A stretch of DNA of 64,000 bases, taken from Inhella inkyongensis. Its GTDB lineage: Bacteria; Pseudomonadota; Gammaproteobacteria; Burkholderiales; Burkholderiaceae_C. The stretch is from contig NZ_CP040709.1 of the NCBI RefSeq assembly GCF_005952805.1, forward strand, positions 1,612,001 to 1,676,000. The letters are read 5' to 3'. Under the pieces are notes generated by a model. The model saw nothing but the letters and a program-made list of their open reading frames with translations, was not told the DNA's origin and did no database searches. Position 1 is the stretch's first letter, and each line of letters starts with the position of its first letter. Positions 37,757 to 47,434 of this stretch are shown one piece after another. A program made the translations under genes and the position numbers.

Positions 37757-38188
37757 ATGAACGCAACAAAATTGGTGCGCATCCTGGCCTCGCTTGGATT
37801 GGCCCTTTCGGCCTTTGCGGTCCAGGCCCAGGTGGTCGTGGTGGTCGGGGCCAAGAGTCCGACAGGGAATATGACGGCGGACCAGGTCAGTGCGCTCTTC
37901 CTGGGCAAGAGCAATGCCTTGCCTTCAGGAGCCGCGGCGGCGCTGGTGGATCAGCCCGAGGCCAGTCCGGTCTATGAGCAGTTTTATTCCAAAGTGGCCG
38001 GCAAGACCACGGCCCAGGTGAAGGCGGCCTGGTCGCGCTTGACGTTTTCCGGCAAGGCCACGCCGCCCAATCGCTTGGCGTCCAGCGCCGATGTGAAGAA
38101 GTTCGTGGCGGGCAATCCGGATGCGATTGGCTATATCGAGAAGTCTGCGGTGGATGCCAGCGTCAAGGTGATCTTGAGCGCCGACTGA
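37757..38188 (+). CDS. Short PstS-like phosphate-binding-type periplasmic protein
   Basis: 143 residues with a signal peptide ending SAFAVQA. The mature part begins QVVVVVGAKSPTGNMTADQVSALFLGKSNALPSG and ends GNPDAIGYIEKSAVDASVKVIL, a pattern seen in single-domain members of the phosphate ABC transporter binding-protein family. It is only about half the length of PstS, so it is probably not a full binding protein; such small proteins often sit beside porins or histidine kinases. ATG 37757 follows AAGGAGG. Confidence 0.85.
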   Translation: MNATKLVRILASLGLALSAFAVQAQVVVVVGAKSPTGNMTADQVSALFLGKSNALPSGAAAALVDQPEASPVYEQFYSKVAGKTTAQVKAAWSRLTFSGKATPPNRLASSADVKKFVAGNPDAIGYIEKSAVDASVKVILSAD

Positions 38189-38200
38189 GGCCCTCCTGGG

Positions 38201-38236
38201 TGCGCCGCTCCTTGGCCAGGGCGAAGGAGCGGCGCA
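38201..38236. terminator. Bidirectional terminator between convergent genes
   Basis: A 13-bp perfect stem (38201-38213 with 38224-38236, 10-nt loop) in the 53-bp gap between the porin operon and the convergent methyltransferase gene. No T run, so it may act as a folded 3-prime end for both transcripts. Confidence 0.65.
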
Positions 38237-38241
38237 GCTGC

Positions 38242-38970
38242 TTACAGCGGCTTGCGCACCACGGCGTTCACCAGCGTTTCTTCGCGTTGACCGGGTTCGG
38301 GAACTTTGCGGCCAAAAAATTCGAAGGCCCCAAGGTCGCTGCGGCTCCACCACAGATAGGGCGTGCTCACGCGCTCCGGGCGCACCTCAAAGCCGGCGGC
38401 TCGCAGCATCTGCAGGTATTCGGGGGCTGTGCGCTGCACGTCCATGGGGTGGGCGAATAAATAGCGGATCACCCAACTGTGGATATAGGCCCGGCAGCTC
38501 TCGGCCAACATCAGATGGCCACCCGGCTTGAGCACGCGCATCATCTCGGCCAGCGCGGCCTCCTGATCCACGATGTGATGCAGGGTTTGGTGACACAGGA
38601 TCAGGTCCACCGAGGCGTCCGGCAAGGGCAGGCGTTCGGCGTGCGCGTTGTGCAGCTGCAGGGGTACCGGGCAGGCGCGCGCATTGGCCGCGCTGCGCTT
38701 TTCGAAGTCGGGGTCGGGGTCGGCCGCATGAATCAACGTGGGTTTGAAGCGGGCCGCCAATTCCAGCAGCGAATGCCCCCGTCCGGTTCCCAGGTCAAGG
38801 ACCACGCCCCCTTGGGGCAAATCGGGTGCCAGCCCTTGCAGGTCATTGAGCGCGCGCGCCAACACATGGACCCGCCAAGTGGCGGTGGAGAGGAACCACA
38901 AACCGAAGCGTGTCTCGGGAACAAAGGCCAGGCGCGAGCGCTCTAGGTTCAGGGGCGTGGGGGATTTCAT
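38242..38970 (-). CDS. SAM-dependent class I methyltransferase
   Basis: 242 residues with the SAM-binding core VVLDLGTGRGHSLLELAARF (motif I), AADPDPDF, DLILCHQTLHHIVDQEAALAEMMRVLKPGGHLMLAE, of the Methyltransf_11 / UbiE-like group. No substrate motif. It lies convergent to the porin operon and divergent from phaR. Confidence 0.9.
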   Translation of the reverse strand: MKSPTPLNLERSRLAFVPETRFGLWFLSTATWRVHVLARALNDLQGLAPDLPQGGVVLDLGTGRGHSLLELAARFKPTLIHAADPDPDFEKRSAANARACPVPLQLHNAHAERLPLPDASVDLILCHQTLHHIVDQEAALAEMMRVLKPGGHLMLAESCRAYIHSWVIRYLFAHPMDVQRTAPEYLQMLRAAGFEVRPERVSTPYLWWSRSDLGAFEFFGRKVPEPGQREETLVNAVVRKPL

Positions 38971-39105
38971 GAGGTCGAAGCGGCAGGGCCTCAGGGCCGA
39001 GCGGAAAAAATGGCTGGCATCCTACGTGCTGCCCACGGCCCTCCCCGGGGGGGCGCCCTCAGGCAGTCCCTAAAATCGCGCCCTATTCATCTGCTAGGAA
39101 ATCCC

Positions 39106-39678
39106 ATGGTCACTCGGCGCCGCGCTGCCGCATCTGACGAGGCTGCGCCGCGGGGCGACGGCCCGGCCGGTCCGCGCATCCTCAAGAAATACCCGAATCG
39201 CCGGCTCTATGACACGCAGACCAGCGCTTATGTGACCTTGCACGACGTCAAGGCCATGGTGCTGGCCGGTCAGAGTTTTGAGGTGCGTGACAACAAGACC
39301 GGCGAGGACCTGACCCGCGCCATCCTGTTGCAGATCATCCTGGAGGAGGAGACGGCCGGGGTGCCGATGTTCTCCACGCCCATGCTGGAGCAGATCATTC
39401 GCTTTTACGGTCAGGCTATGCAGGGGGTGCTGCAGGACTACTTGGCCAAGAACCTGCAGACCTTTACCGAGATGCAGGCGCGTTTCACCGAACACAGCGG
39501 TGGCGTCGGCCTGACGCCGGAGCTCTGGGGCCAGTTCATGCAGGGCCAGGCGCCCATGATGCAAGGCCTGGTGGGTTCCTACATGGAGCAAAGCAAGAAC
39601 CTGTTCGTGCAGATGCAGGAACAGATGGCCAAGGGAGCCTTGTTCCCTGGCATGCCTGGATTTGGAAAGAACAAGTGA
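39106..39678 (+). CDS. phaR: Polyhydroxyalkanoate synthesis repressor PhaR
   Basis: 190 residues. The N-terminal PHB_acc_N DNA-binding domain is plain ([36 protein letters not shown]), followed by the PHB granule-binding part ([25 protein letters not shown]). PhaR represses phasin genes and lets go when it binds PHB granules. ATG 39106 follows AGGAA. It overlaps rimO by one base (TGATG). Confidence 0.95.
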   Translation: MVTRRRAAASDEAAPRGDGPAGPRILKKYPNRRLYDTQTSAYVTLHDVKAMVLAGQSFEVRDNKTGEDLTRAILLQIILEEETAGVPMFSTPMLEQIIRFYGQAMQGVLQDYLAKNLQTFTEMQARFTEHSGGVGLTPELWGQFMQGQAPMMQGLVGSYMEQSKNLFVQMQEQMAKGALFPGMPGFGKNK

Positions 39679-41057
39679 TGACTGACGTTGTGAATGCCGC
39701 GACCACGCCCAAGGTGGGCTTCGTTTCGCTCGGCTGCCCGAAGGCCTTGACCGATAGCGAACTGATCCTGACGCAGCTGAGTGCTGAAGGGTATGAAACC
39801 AGCAAGACCTTCGCCGGCGCGGACCTGGTGATCGTCAACACCTGCGGCTTTATCGACGATGCGGTCAAGGAAAGCCTGGACACCATTGGAGAAGCCCTGG
39901 CTGAGAACGGCAAGGTCATCGTCACCGGCTGTCTGGGGGCCAAGCAGGCGGCTGACGGGGCCAATCTGGTGCAGCAGATCCACCCCAAGGTGCTGGCCGT
40001 GACCGGTCCGCACGCCACCCAGGAGGTGATGGATGCGGTGCACCTCCATCTGCCCAAGCCGCACGATCCCTTCATGGATCTGGTGCCGGCCGCCGGCATC
40101 AAGCTCACGCCCAAGCACTACGCCTATCTGAAGATCAGCGAGGGCTGCAACCATCGCTGCAGCTTTTGCATCATCCCGAGCATGCGTGGCGACCTGGTCA
40201 GCCGCCCGGTGGGCGATGTACTGAAGGAGGCCAAGGCCTTGTTCGAAGGGGGCTTGAAGGAGTTGTTGGTCGTCAGCCAGGACACTTCGGCCTATGGCGT
40301 GGACGTCAAGTATCGGACCGGTTTCTTCGACGGCCGCCCGGTCAAGACCCGCATGCTCGACCTGGTGCGCGAGCTGGGCGAATTGGCCAAGCCCTATGGC
40401 GCTTGGGTGCGTCTGCACTACGTCTATCCCTACCCGCATGTGGATGAGTTGCTGCCCCTGATGAACGAAGGCCTGGTGCTGCCGTATCTGGACGTGCCGT
40501 TCCAGCACTCGCACCCGGACATGCTCAAGCGCATGAAGCGCCCGGCCAGTGGCGAGAAGAATCTGGAGCGTCTGCTGCGCTGGCGCGAAGCTTGCCCCGA
40601 TCTGGTGGTGCGCTCGACCTTCATTGCCGGCTTCCCCGGCGAGACGGAAGAGGAGTTCGAGCACCTTTTGAACTTCGTGCGCGAGGCCGGCATCGACCGC
40701 GCGGGCTGTTTTGCTTATTCGCCCGTAGAGGGCGCCAGTGCCAATCAGTTGCCGGATCAATTGCCCGACGCGCTGCGTGAGGAGCGCCGTGCGCGCTTCA
40801 TGGCGGTGGCTGAAGGCGTGTCGGTTGAGCGTCTGCAGCGCCGCGTCGGCCAGACCTTGCAAGTGCTGGTGGATAGCGCTCCGGCCTTGGGCCGCAAGGG
40901 TGGGGTGGGGCGCTCGTATGCCGATGCGCCCGAGATCGATGGCACCGTGCGACTGCTGCCGCCCGAGAAGGCCAGCAAGACCCTGAAGGTGGGCGAATTC
41001 ACCCGCGCGCGGGTGGTGGCGGCCGAGGGCCACGACTTGATCGCCCAACCGATCTGA
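39678..41057 (+). CDS. rimO: Ribosomal protein S12 methylthiotransferase RimO
   Basis: Adds a methylthio group to Asp88 of ribosomal protein S12 using radical SAM chemistry. 459 residues: UPF0004 domain ([43 protein letters not shown], three Fe-S cysteines), radical SAM core [19 protein letters not shown] (Cys-X3-Cys-X2-Cys), RLHYVYPYP, and a C-terminal TRAM domain. The start ATG overlaps the phaR stop. Confidence 0.97.
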   Translation: MTDVVNAATTPKVGFVSLGCPKALTDSELILTQLSAEGYETSKTFAGADLVIVNTCGFIDDAVKESLDTIGEALAENGKVIVTGCLGAKQAADGANLVQQIHPKVLAVTGPHATQEVMDAVHLHLPKPHDPFMDLVPAAGIKLTPKHYAYLKISEGCNHRCSFCIIPSMRGDLVSRPVGDVLKEAKALFEGGLKELLVVSQDTSAYGVDVKYRTGFFDGRPVKTRMLDLVRELGELAKPYGAWVRLHYVYPYPHVDELLPLMNEGLVLPYLDVPFQHSHPDMLKRMKRPASGEKNLERLLRWREACPDLVVRSTFIAGFPGETEEEFEHLLNFVREAGIDRAGCFAYSPVEGASANQLPDQLPDALREERRARFMAVAEGVSVERLQRRVGQTLQVLVDSAPALGRKGGVGRSYADAPEIDGTVRLLPPEKASKTLKVGEFTRARVVAAEGHDLIAQPI

Positions 41058-41061
41058 GGCC

Positions 41062-42231
41062 ATGAGCGATCGCAAGACTGCGGCTGAACTGATCCATCAC
41101 CCTTATCAGCCGCCGGCGGGCTTTGCCGCACCGGTGCAAGCGGTACACAAGGCCAGCTCGATCTTCTTCAAGGATGTGGCCGAGTTGCAGCGCGTGCGCT
41201 GGGCCGATCGCGATGCCTATACCTATGGGCTGCATGGCACGCCCACCACCTTCGCGCTGGAGGCCCGGCTGGCCAGCCTTGAAGGGGCGAATCATGTGCT
41301 GTTGGCTCCCAGCGGGCTGGCGGCGCTGAATCTGGTCAATCAGGCCTTCCTGAAGTGCGGCGATCAGCTGCTGCTGCCCGACAACGTTTACGGCCCCAGC
41401 CGCAATGCGGCGCGCCACGAATTGGCGAACTGGGGCATCACGCACGCAATCTACGACCCGCTCGATCCGGCCGATCTGGCCGCCAAGCTCAGCCCTGCCA
41501 CGCGCCTGGTCTGGCTGGAGGCTGCGGGATCGGTGACGCTGGAGTTCCCGGACCTCACTGGTCTCATCGCCGCCGTGCGTGCCAACGCACCGCAGGCCTT
41601 GATCGCGCTGGACCACACCTGGGGTGCAGGCCTTGCCTTTGCCCCTTTTGAGCTGGGGGTGGACCTGACGATCCATGCGCTGACCAAATACCCCAGCGGC
41701 GGCGGCGATGTGTTGATGGGCTCGGTGGGCGTGCGAGATCGTGGCCTGTACGAGCAGCTCGCCGCCGCTCATGGCCGCAGTGGCCTGGGTGTGGGGGCCA
41801 ATGATGTGGAGTTGGTGTTGCGCGGTCTGGCCACGCTGCCGCTGCGCTACGCCGCTCAAGATGCCGCCGCGCGACGTGTGGCCGCATGGGCGCAAACGCA
41901 GACTGCCGTGGCTCAAGTGCTCCATCCGGCCCTGCCGGGCTCGCCCGGTCATGAATACTGGGCCCGCCACTGCACGGCGGCGGCCGGCTTGCTGACCTTG
42001 CGTTTTCAGCCCGAATGGAACCGGGCGCGTGTCGAAGCCATGGCTGACGCGCTCAAAGTTTTCAAGCTGGCTTGGAGCTGGGGTGGTCCGGTCTCATTGG
42101 CCGTGCCCTATGAACTAGCGCACATTCGCAGCCTGCACCGAAATAGTGGCACGGTGTTGCGATTGGCCATTGGCCTGGAAGAGCCGGAGGTCTTGATCGC
42201 CGACCTGGAGCAGGCGCTGGAGTCGGTGTGA
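41062..42231 (+). CDS. metC: Cystathionine beta-lyase MetC-like PLP enzyme
   Basis: 389 residues of the Cys/Met metabolism PLP enzyme family. Landmarks: YTYGLHGTPTTFALEARLASLEGA, APSGLAALNLVNQAF, IALDHTWGAGLAF, and the PLP lysine in LTIHALTKYPSGGGDVLMGSV. It cleaves cystathionine to homocysteine, or acts on a related sulfur amino acid. The Lys context KYPSGGGD differs slightly from the common KYIGGHSD, which fits the MetC branch. Its TGA is followed by a short GGGCA tandem run and the smpB repeats. Confidence 0.9.
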   Translation: MSDRKTAAELIHHPYQPPAGFAAPVQAVHKASSIFFKDVAELQRVRWADRDAYTYGLHGTPTTFALEARLASLEGANHVLLAPSGLAALNLVNQAFLKCGDQLLLPDNVYGPSRNAARHELANWGITHAIYDPLDPADLAAKLSPATRLVWLEAAGSVTLEFPDLTGLIAAVRANAPQALIALDHTWGAGLAFAPFELGVDLTIHALTKYPSGGGDVLMGSVGVRDRGLYEQLAAAHGRSGLGVGANDVELVLRGLATLPLRYAAQDAAARRVAAWAQTQTAVAQVLHPALPGSPGHEYWARHCTAAAGLLTLRFQPEWNRARVEAMADALKVFKLAWSWGGPVSLAVPYELAHIRSLHRNSGTVLRLAIGLEEPEVLIADLEQALESV

Positions 42232-42238
42232 GAGGGTA

Positions 42239-42262
42239 AAGGGCAGGGCAGGGCAGGGCAGG
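42239..42262. repeat. GGGCA tandem tract
   Basis: A run of 4 to 5 copies of the pentamer GGGCA lies between metC and the smpB repeats. Short tandem tract of unknown role; it could expand or contract. Confidence 0.75.
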
Positions 42263-42511
42263 CCTGCTCACTCAGCTCTTTGATGAGACCTTGTGCCTCA
42301 TCAGCTGGCCCTTTTGCCTGCGGCGAAAAGCGCAACTCGCTCCGCTCGTGCCTTCGTTAGCAGGCTAACTCAGCCCTTTGATGAGACTTTGTGTCTCATC
42401 AATTGCCCTTTTTGCCTGCGGCGAAAAGGGCAACTCGCTCCGCTCGTGTCTTCGTTGGCAGGCTAACTCAGCCCTTTGATGAGACTTTGTGTCTCATCAA
42501 TTGCCCTTTTT
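42261..42511. repeat. Triplicated 3-prime end of smpB with palindromes
   Basis: Two full units of about 100 bp (42261-42362 and 42363-42460) and a third partial one (42461-42511). The third lies inside smpB and encodes its last codons; the others duplicate that tail past the stop. Each unit holds GATGAGAC-N5-GTCTCATC, and the unit boundary forms a second hairpin, TTGCCCTTTT with AAAAAGGGCAA. The copy nearest metC has diverged most. No spacer structure or cas gene is present, so it is not a CRISPR array. Confidence 0.9.
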
Positions 42512-42926
42512 CCCGCTCCCAATCCCGCTTCTTCTCGGTCTCGCGCTTGTCGTGCAGGGCCTTGCCCTTGCCCAGGGCGAACTGGCATTTCACCCGGCCG
42601 CCCTTGAAGTGCAGGTCCAAGGGTACCAAGGTGTAGCCCTTCTGCTCGGTCTTGCCGATCAGTCGACGGATCTCCTGCTTGGCGAGCAGCAGCTTCTTGG
42701 TGCGCTGAGCCTCCGGGCGCACATGGGTGCTGGCGCTGCCCAGCGGGTTGATCTGGCAGCCGATCAGGAACAGTTCGCCGTCTTTCACCACCACATAGGA
42801 GCCGGTCAGTTGGACCTGGCCCGCGCGGATGGCTTTGACCTCCCAGCCTTCGAGCACCATGCCGGCCTCGTACTCCTCTTCGAGGTGGTATTCAAATCGG
42901 GCGCGGCGGTTTTCAACGATGCTCAT
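42468..42926 (-). CDS. smpB: SsrA-binding protein SmpB
   Basis: Partner of tmRNA in trans-translation, rescuing stalled ribosomes. 152 residues. Family core [61 protein letters not shown], and the C-terminal basic helix [21 protein letters not shown] that enters the ribosome. The last nine residues (MRHKVSSKG) are coded inside the repeat. ATG 42926. Confidence 0.95.
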   Translation of the reverse strand: MSIVENRRARFEYHLEEEYEAGMVLEGWEVKAIRAGQVQLTGSYVVVKDGELFLIGCQINPLGSASTHVRPEAQRTKKLLLAKQEIRRLIGKTEQKGYTLVPLDLHFKGGRVKCQFALGKGKALHDKRETEKKRDWEREKGQLMRHKVSSKG

Positions 42927-42969
42927 TGGACAGACTCAAAAGCAAAACGCCCCGGGCTCAGGGCGTTTC

Positions 42970-42988
42970 TAGAATGGCGCCCATTCTA
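42970..42988. promoter_or_regulatory. Perfect palindrome over the ratA start
   Basis: TAGAATGG-CGC-CCATTCTA, an 8-bp perfect inverted repeat ending on the A of the ratA ATG. As DNA it could be an operator, since TAGAAT could be a -10; as RNA it would trap the start region. A second stem, AAACGCCC with GGGCGTTT, lies at 42944-42968. Confidence 0.5.
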
Positions 42989-43449
42989 TGAAACCCGTCA
43001 AAAAGTCCGTTCTGCTTTGGTACAGCCCGCGCGAGATGTACGAGCTCGTCACCGGCATTGAGCGCTACCCCGAGTTCCTGCCCTGGTGCGAACGCGCCGA
43101 GGTCTTGGAGCGCCGCGAGGATGGCGTGACCGCCCGCCTGGAGTTGGCCTTCGCCGGCGTGCGCTCCAGCTTCACGACGCGCAATGTCCATCATGACGGT
43201 CAGCGCGTGCGGGTGGAGTTGGTGGATGGCCCCTTCACGCATCTGGATGGTGACTGGGTGTTCAAGCCTTTGGCCCGCCCGGGTGCGGCGCCCGGCGAGG
43301 TAAATGCCTGCAAGGTGGAGTTCGAACTCAGCTATGCCTTTGCGCGTGGCGGGTTGGAGACTGTGCTGAGCCCTGTTTTTGACAAGGTGGCCGGCACCCT
43401 GGTGGATCGCTTTGTCGAGCGCGCCGAGGCGGTCTATGGCCGGCGCTGA
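42988..43449 (+). CDS. ratA: RatA-family START-domain protein (Coq10-like)
   Basis: 153 residues with the START/SRPBCC fold: VLLWYSPREMYELVTGIERYPEFLPWCERAEVLER, LAFAGVRSSFTTRNVH, LVDGPFTHLDGDWVFKPL and FSYAFARGGLETVLSPVFDKVAGTLVDRFVERA. The family includes Coq10, a ubiquinone chaperone, and E. coli RatA, first reported as a ribosome anti-association toxin. A ubiquinone-related role is more likely here. It lies divergent to smpB and overlaps rnfH, the usual order in this group. Confidence 0.9.
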   Translation: MKPVKKSVLLWYSPREMYELVTGIERYPEFLPWCERAEVLERREDGVTARLELAFAGVRSSFTTRNVHHDGQRVRVELVDGPFTHLDGDWVFKPLARPGAAPGEVNACKVEFELSYAFARGGLETVLSPVFDKVAGTLVDRFVERAEAVYGRR

Positions 43450-43747
43450 GATGCTGCAGATTGAACTCTGCTGGAGCCCTGCCGCGCAGCGGCTGGAGTT
43501 GCAGGTACTCAGCCTGCCGCCTGGCAGTTTGGTGCGGGACGCACTGGCCGCGCTGCCGGCCGACTTGCTGTGGGAGCGGGTCGGCGTCTGGGGACACAAA
43601 GTGGAACTCGAGGATGCTCTGACCCATGGCGATCGGGTGGAGGTCTATCGCGGCCTGACCGTGGACCCGATGGAGGCCAGGCGGCGGCGCCTGGCCGTTC
43701 AGGGGCGGCCGCGCGCCTCGCGGCATCGCCCTCAGCGCAAACCTTGA
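43436..43747 (+). CDS. rnfH: RnfH family protein
   Basis: 103 residues: IELCWSPAAQRLELQVLSLPPGSLVRDALAALPADL, VWGHKVELEDALTHGDRVEVYRGLTVDPMEARRRR. This is the ubiquitin-like RnfH fold with the family ending DPKE-RRRR. Function is unknown apart from its link to electron-transport genes in some organisms. ATG 43436 has GAGG upstream; an internal ATG at 43451 is an alternative. It overlaps ratA by 14 bases. The MITE-like element starts one base after its stop codon. Confidence 0.9.
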   Translation: MAGAEMLQIELCWSPAAQRLELQVLSLPPGSLVRDALAALPADLLWERVGVWGHKVELEDALTHGDRVEVYRGLTVDPMEARRRRLAVQGRPRASRHRPQRKP

Positions 43748-43748
43748 A

Positions 43749-44022
43749 CTAGGGCCTGTTCACACTAAGCGAGGCCACGCGAAAGGGTCTGGCCGGCTGG
43801 CAACCTAGGCGCGCGGCGCTGCCCAGGCTGGCCGCCTGGGCGAGCCGGGCAACGACGGATGGCGGCCGGCCAGACCCTTTCCCTCCGGGTTGCCACCAGA
43901 AAAGGGCGCCCACTTTGTTGCGAAGCTCGCTGGGGCAATGAGCCCCAGCATCCCTTCGCGCCGCGTTGGCGCCCTTTCTGGGTGGCAACGCGCTGGCCTC
44001 CATTAGTGTGAACAGGCCCTAG
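43749..44022. mobile_element. Family-2 MITE-like element, copy B, complete (274 bp)
   Basis: Terminal inverted repeat CTAGGGCCTGTTCACACTAA at 43749-43768 and its complement (TTAGTGTGAACAGGCCCTAG) at 44003-44022. The ends carry CTAG, which suggests a target-site rule such as YTAR used by IS5-like transposases, but no transposase is present. It fills the gap between rnfH and the DUF4124 gene, and its last bases provide the stop codon of the latter. Internal stems include GGGCGCC/GGCGCCC. Copy A at 16266-16495 shares the right two-thirds. Confidence 0.9.
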
Positions 44023-44534
44023 CGGCACTCGCTGGCAATGACCGTTTTGGCGCGAGCGATGGCCGCTGCACGGGCGGCATCGTCCATGACACCGCGCTCG
44101 CCCTTCTCATCCACATGGGCCAAGCGCACGCCGGACTCCAAGGTCGCCAGCTGTTGGCGCGCCTGCTTGCAGTTTTCGGCGCGCGTGGCGGCGTTCTGGG
44201 CCTCGATGGCCTTGTTCTTCTCGTCCACTTCCTTGGTGCGGCGTGCGGCTTCCTCGGCCTGGCGCCTGGCTGCGGCCGCGCTGGCGGCGTTGGCCGGGGC
44301 ACTGGCGGCCGGGGCCGAGGCCTGGGGCTGACCGAAGGGCACCAACTGAACGGGTTTGCGGGCATTGGCCGGGCGCGCCAGGATGTCCTTCTCGGGCGTG
44401 CCCTGCGGCGGCGGCCGGTCGCTGTACTGCACATTGCCCTGGGCGTCGCGCCACTTCCACTGGCCCTGGGCCTGGGCCGTGGTGGCCAGCAACAGGGTCA
44501 GACCCAGCAGACAGAAGATGCGATGTACAGCCAT
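44019..44534 (-). CDS. DUF4124 domain lipoprotein-like secreted protein
   Basis: 171 residues. Signal peptide MAVHRIFCLLGLTLLLATTAQA, then QGQWKWRDAQGNVQYSDRPPPQGTPEKDIL, the DUF4124 core found beside many betaproteobacterial periplasmic proteins, followed by an Ala/Pro-rich stretch and a long coiled coil (RRQAEEAARRTKEVDEKNKAIEAQNAATRAENCKQ). Function unknown, probably envelope-associated. Its TAG stop codon is supplied by the end of the MITE-like element, so its C-terminus ends exactly at the element. ATG 44534. Confidence 0.85.
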   Translation of the reverse strand: MAVHRIFCLLGLTLLLATTAQAQGQWKWRDAQGNVQYSDRPPPQGTPEKDILARPANARKPVQLVPFGQPQASAPAASAPANAASAAAARRQAEEAARRTKEVDEKNKAIEAQNAATRAENCKQARQQLATLESGVRLAHVDEKGERGVMDDAARAAAIARAKTVIASECR

Positions 44535-44621
44535 GATGGTCGGAAGCGGGGATTCAGTGCGATCAGTGTAGGCCGCAGAACCCGGAAGTCCCTGCGTGAA
44601 TGGGACTCCATTAGGGCTTTC

Positions 44622-46120
<1,499 letters not shown>

Positions 46121-46137
46121 GACCGAAGTGAGCGAAT

Positions 46138-46170
46138 GAGGCGGGGTGCTGGCCCCGCCTCGTTGTTTCT
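46138..46170 (+). terminator. Terminator after guaB
   Basis: A 9-bp perfect GC stem (GAGGCGGGG with CCCCGCCTC, 6-nt loop) followed by GTTGTTTCT. It would lower read-through from guaB into the MFS gene and guaA. Confidence 0.8.
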
Positions 46171-46195
46171 GACTCTCTCCAGCCCGGGCGGATCG

Positions 46196-47434
46196 ATGCG
46201 TGACTCCAAGGCCAGCATGGCCTTCATCTTTGCCACGGTGCTGATCGACATGATCAGCATCGGCCTGATCATTCCGGTGCTTCCGGTGATTGCGGGCAGC
46301 TTCAGCCAGACGCAGGCCGAGCATGCCCAGGCCTACCTCTGGGTGGCCGGCGCCTTTGGGCTGGCCAACTTCTTGGCTTCGCCGGTGCTCGGGGCCTTGT
46401 CGGATCAGCATGGTCGGCGCCCGGTGCTGCTCTTGGGCTTCACCGGCTTGGCGCTGAGCTTTTTCGTCACCGCCAGCGCCACCGCGCTGTGGATGTTGGT
46501 GGCGGTGCGCCTGGTCAGCGGGGCCATGCAGGCCAATATCTCGGTGGCCAATGCCTATGTGGCCGACATCACGCCGCCAGCCGACCGGGCCAAGCGTTTT
46601 GGCCTGCTGGGCGCGGCCTTTGGCATCGGCTTTGTGCTGGGCCCGGCCACGGGCGGGGTGCTGGGTGCCATCGATTTGCGGCTGCCGTTCTGGGTGGCCG
46701 GTGGCATGGCGCTTTTGAATCTGGCCTATGGCTATTTCGTGTTGCCGGAGTCCTTGCCGCTGGACAAGCGGCGCCGCTTTGACTGGCGCAGCGCCAATCC
46801 GGTCAGCAGCCTCAAGAAGCTCACCGAGCTCAAGGGCGTGGGTGTGCTGGTGGCGGTGATCGCGTTGTCCTCGCTGGCGCAGTTCATCCTGCATTCCAGC
46901 TGGGTGCTGTTCACCTCCTTCAAGTTCGGCTGGGGGCCGCGTGAGAACGGCTGGTCGCTGTTCGCGGTCGGTCTGATGTCGGTAATCGTGCAGGGCGGTC
47001 TGCTGCCGCGCATGCTCAAGCGCTTTGCCACGCCGCGTCTGGTGGTGCTGGCGCTGGCATCCAGCGCGCTGACCTATCTGGGTTGGGCCCTGGTGCCCGA
47101 AGGTTGGATGCTGGTGGCCTTGATCGTGATGAACGTCTTTGGTTACGCCGCCACGGCCTCGATCCAGAGCATCATTTCCAACAGCGTGGATGCCACCCGG
47201 CAAGGCAGCACCATGGGGGCCGTGGCCTCACTGAACAGCCTGATGGTGGTGCTGGGCACCTTGATCGGCCCCTCCATCCTGACCCTCGTGGCCCATCTGC
47301 CGCGTGGCGACTGGCGCATTGGCGCGCCCTTCCTGCTGTGCGCCGCGCTGCAGGCCCTGGCTCTCTTTTTTGCGCTGGCTTACCAGCGCCAACACCATTC
47401 CCAAGCTGCTCCTCAGGTGAACTCCCATGCATGA
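46196..47434 (+). CDS. TCR/Tet-type MFS transporter
   Basis: 412 residues, 12 hydrophobic segments. Start region [27 protein letters not shown] and motif [18 protein letters not shown] are typical of the 12-TM drug:proton antiporter group (TetA-like); [19 protein letters not shown] is motif C. Drug or metabolite export is likely; substrate unknown. ATG 46196 is preferred over 46136, which lies inside the terminator stem. It overlaps guaA by 8 bases. A transporter between guaB and guaA is unusual. Confidence 0.9.
   Translation: MRDSKASMAFIFATVLIDMISIGLIIPVLPVIAGSFSQTQAEHAQAYLWVAGAFGLANFLASPVLGALSDQHGRRPVLLLGFTGLALSFFVTASATALWMLVAVRLVSGAMQANISVANAYVADITPPADRAKRFGLLGAAFGIGFVLGPATGGVLGAIDLRLPFWVAGGMALLNLAYGYFVLPESLPLDKRRRFDWRSANPVSSLKKLTELKGVGVLVAVIALSSLAQFILHSSWVLFTSFKFGWGPRENGWSLFAVGLMSVIVQGGLLPRMLKRFATPRLVVLALASSALTYLGWALVPEGWMLVALIVMNVFGYAATASIQSIISNSVDATRQGSTMGAVASLNSLMVVLGTLIGPSILTLVAHLPRGDWRIGAPFLLCAALQALALFFALAYQRQHHSQAAPQVNSHA

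Noticed and set aside
42239..42262. G-quadruplex regulatory element
   Set aside because: The GGGCA tract has enough G runs, but it lies after metC between convergent genes with no obvious promoter, so function is not supported.
42261..42511. CRISPR-like direct repeats
   Set aside because: The units are about 100 bp with no unique spacers, only three copies, and no cas genes. The sequence is the smpB tail.
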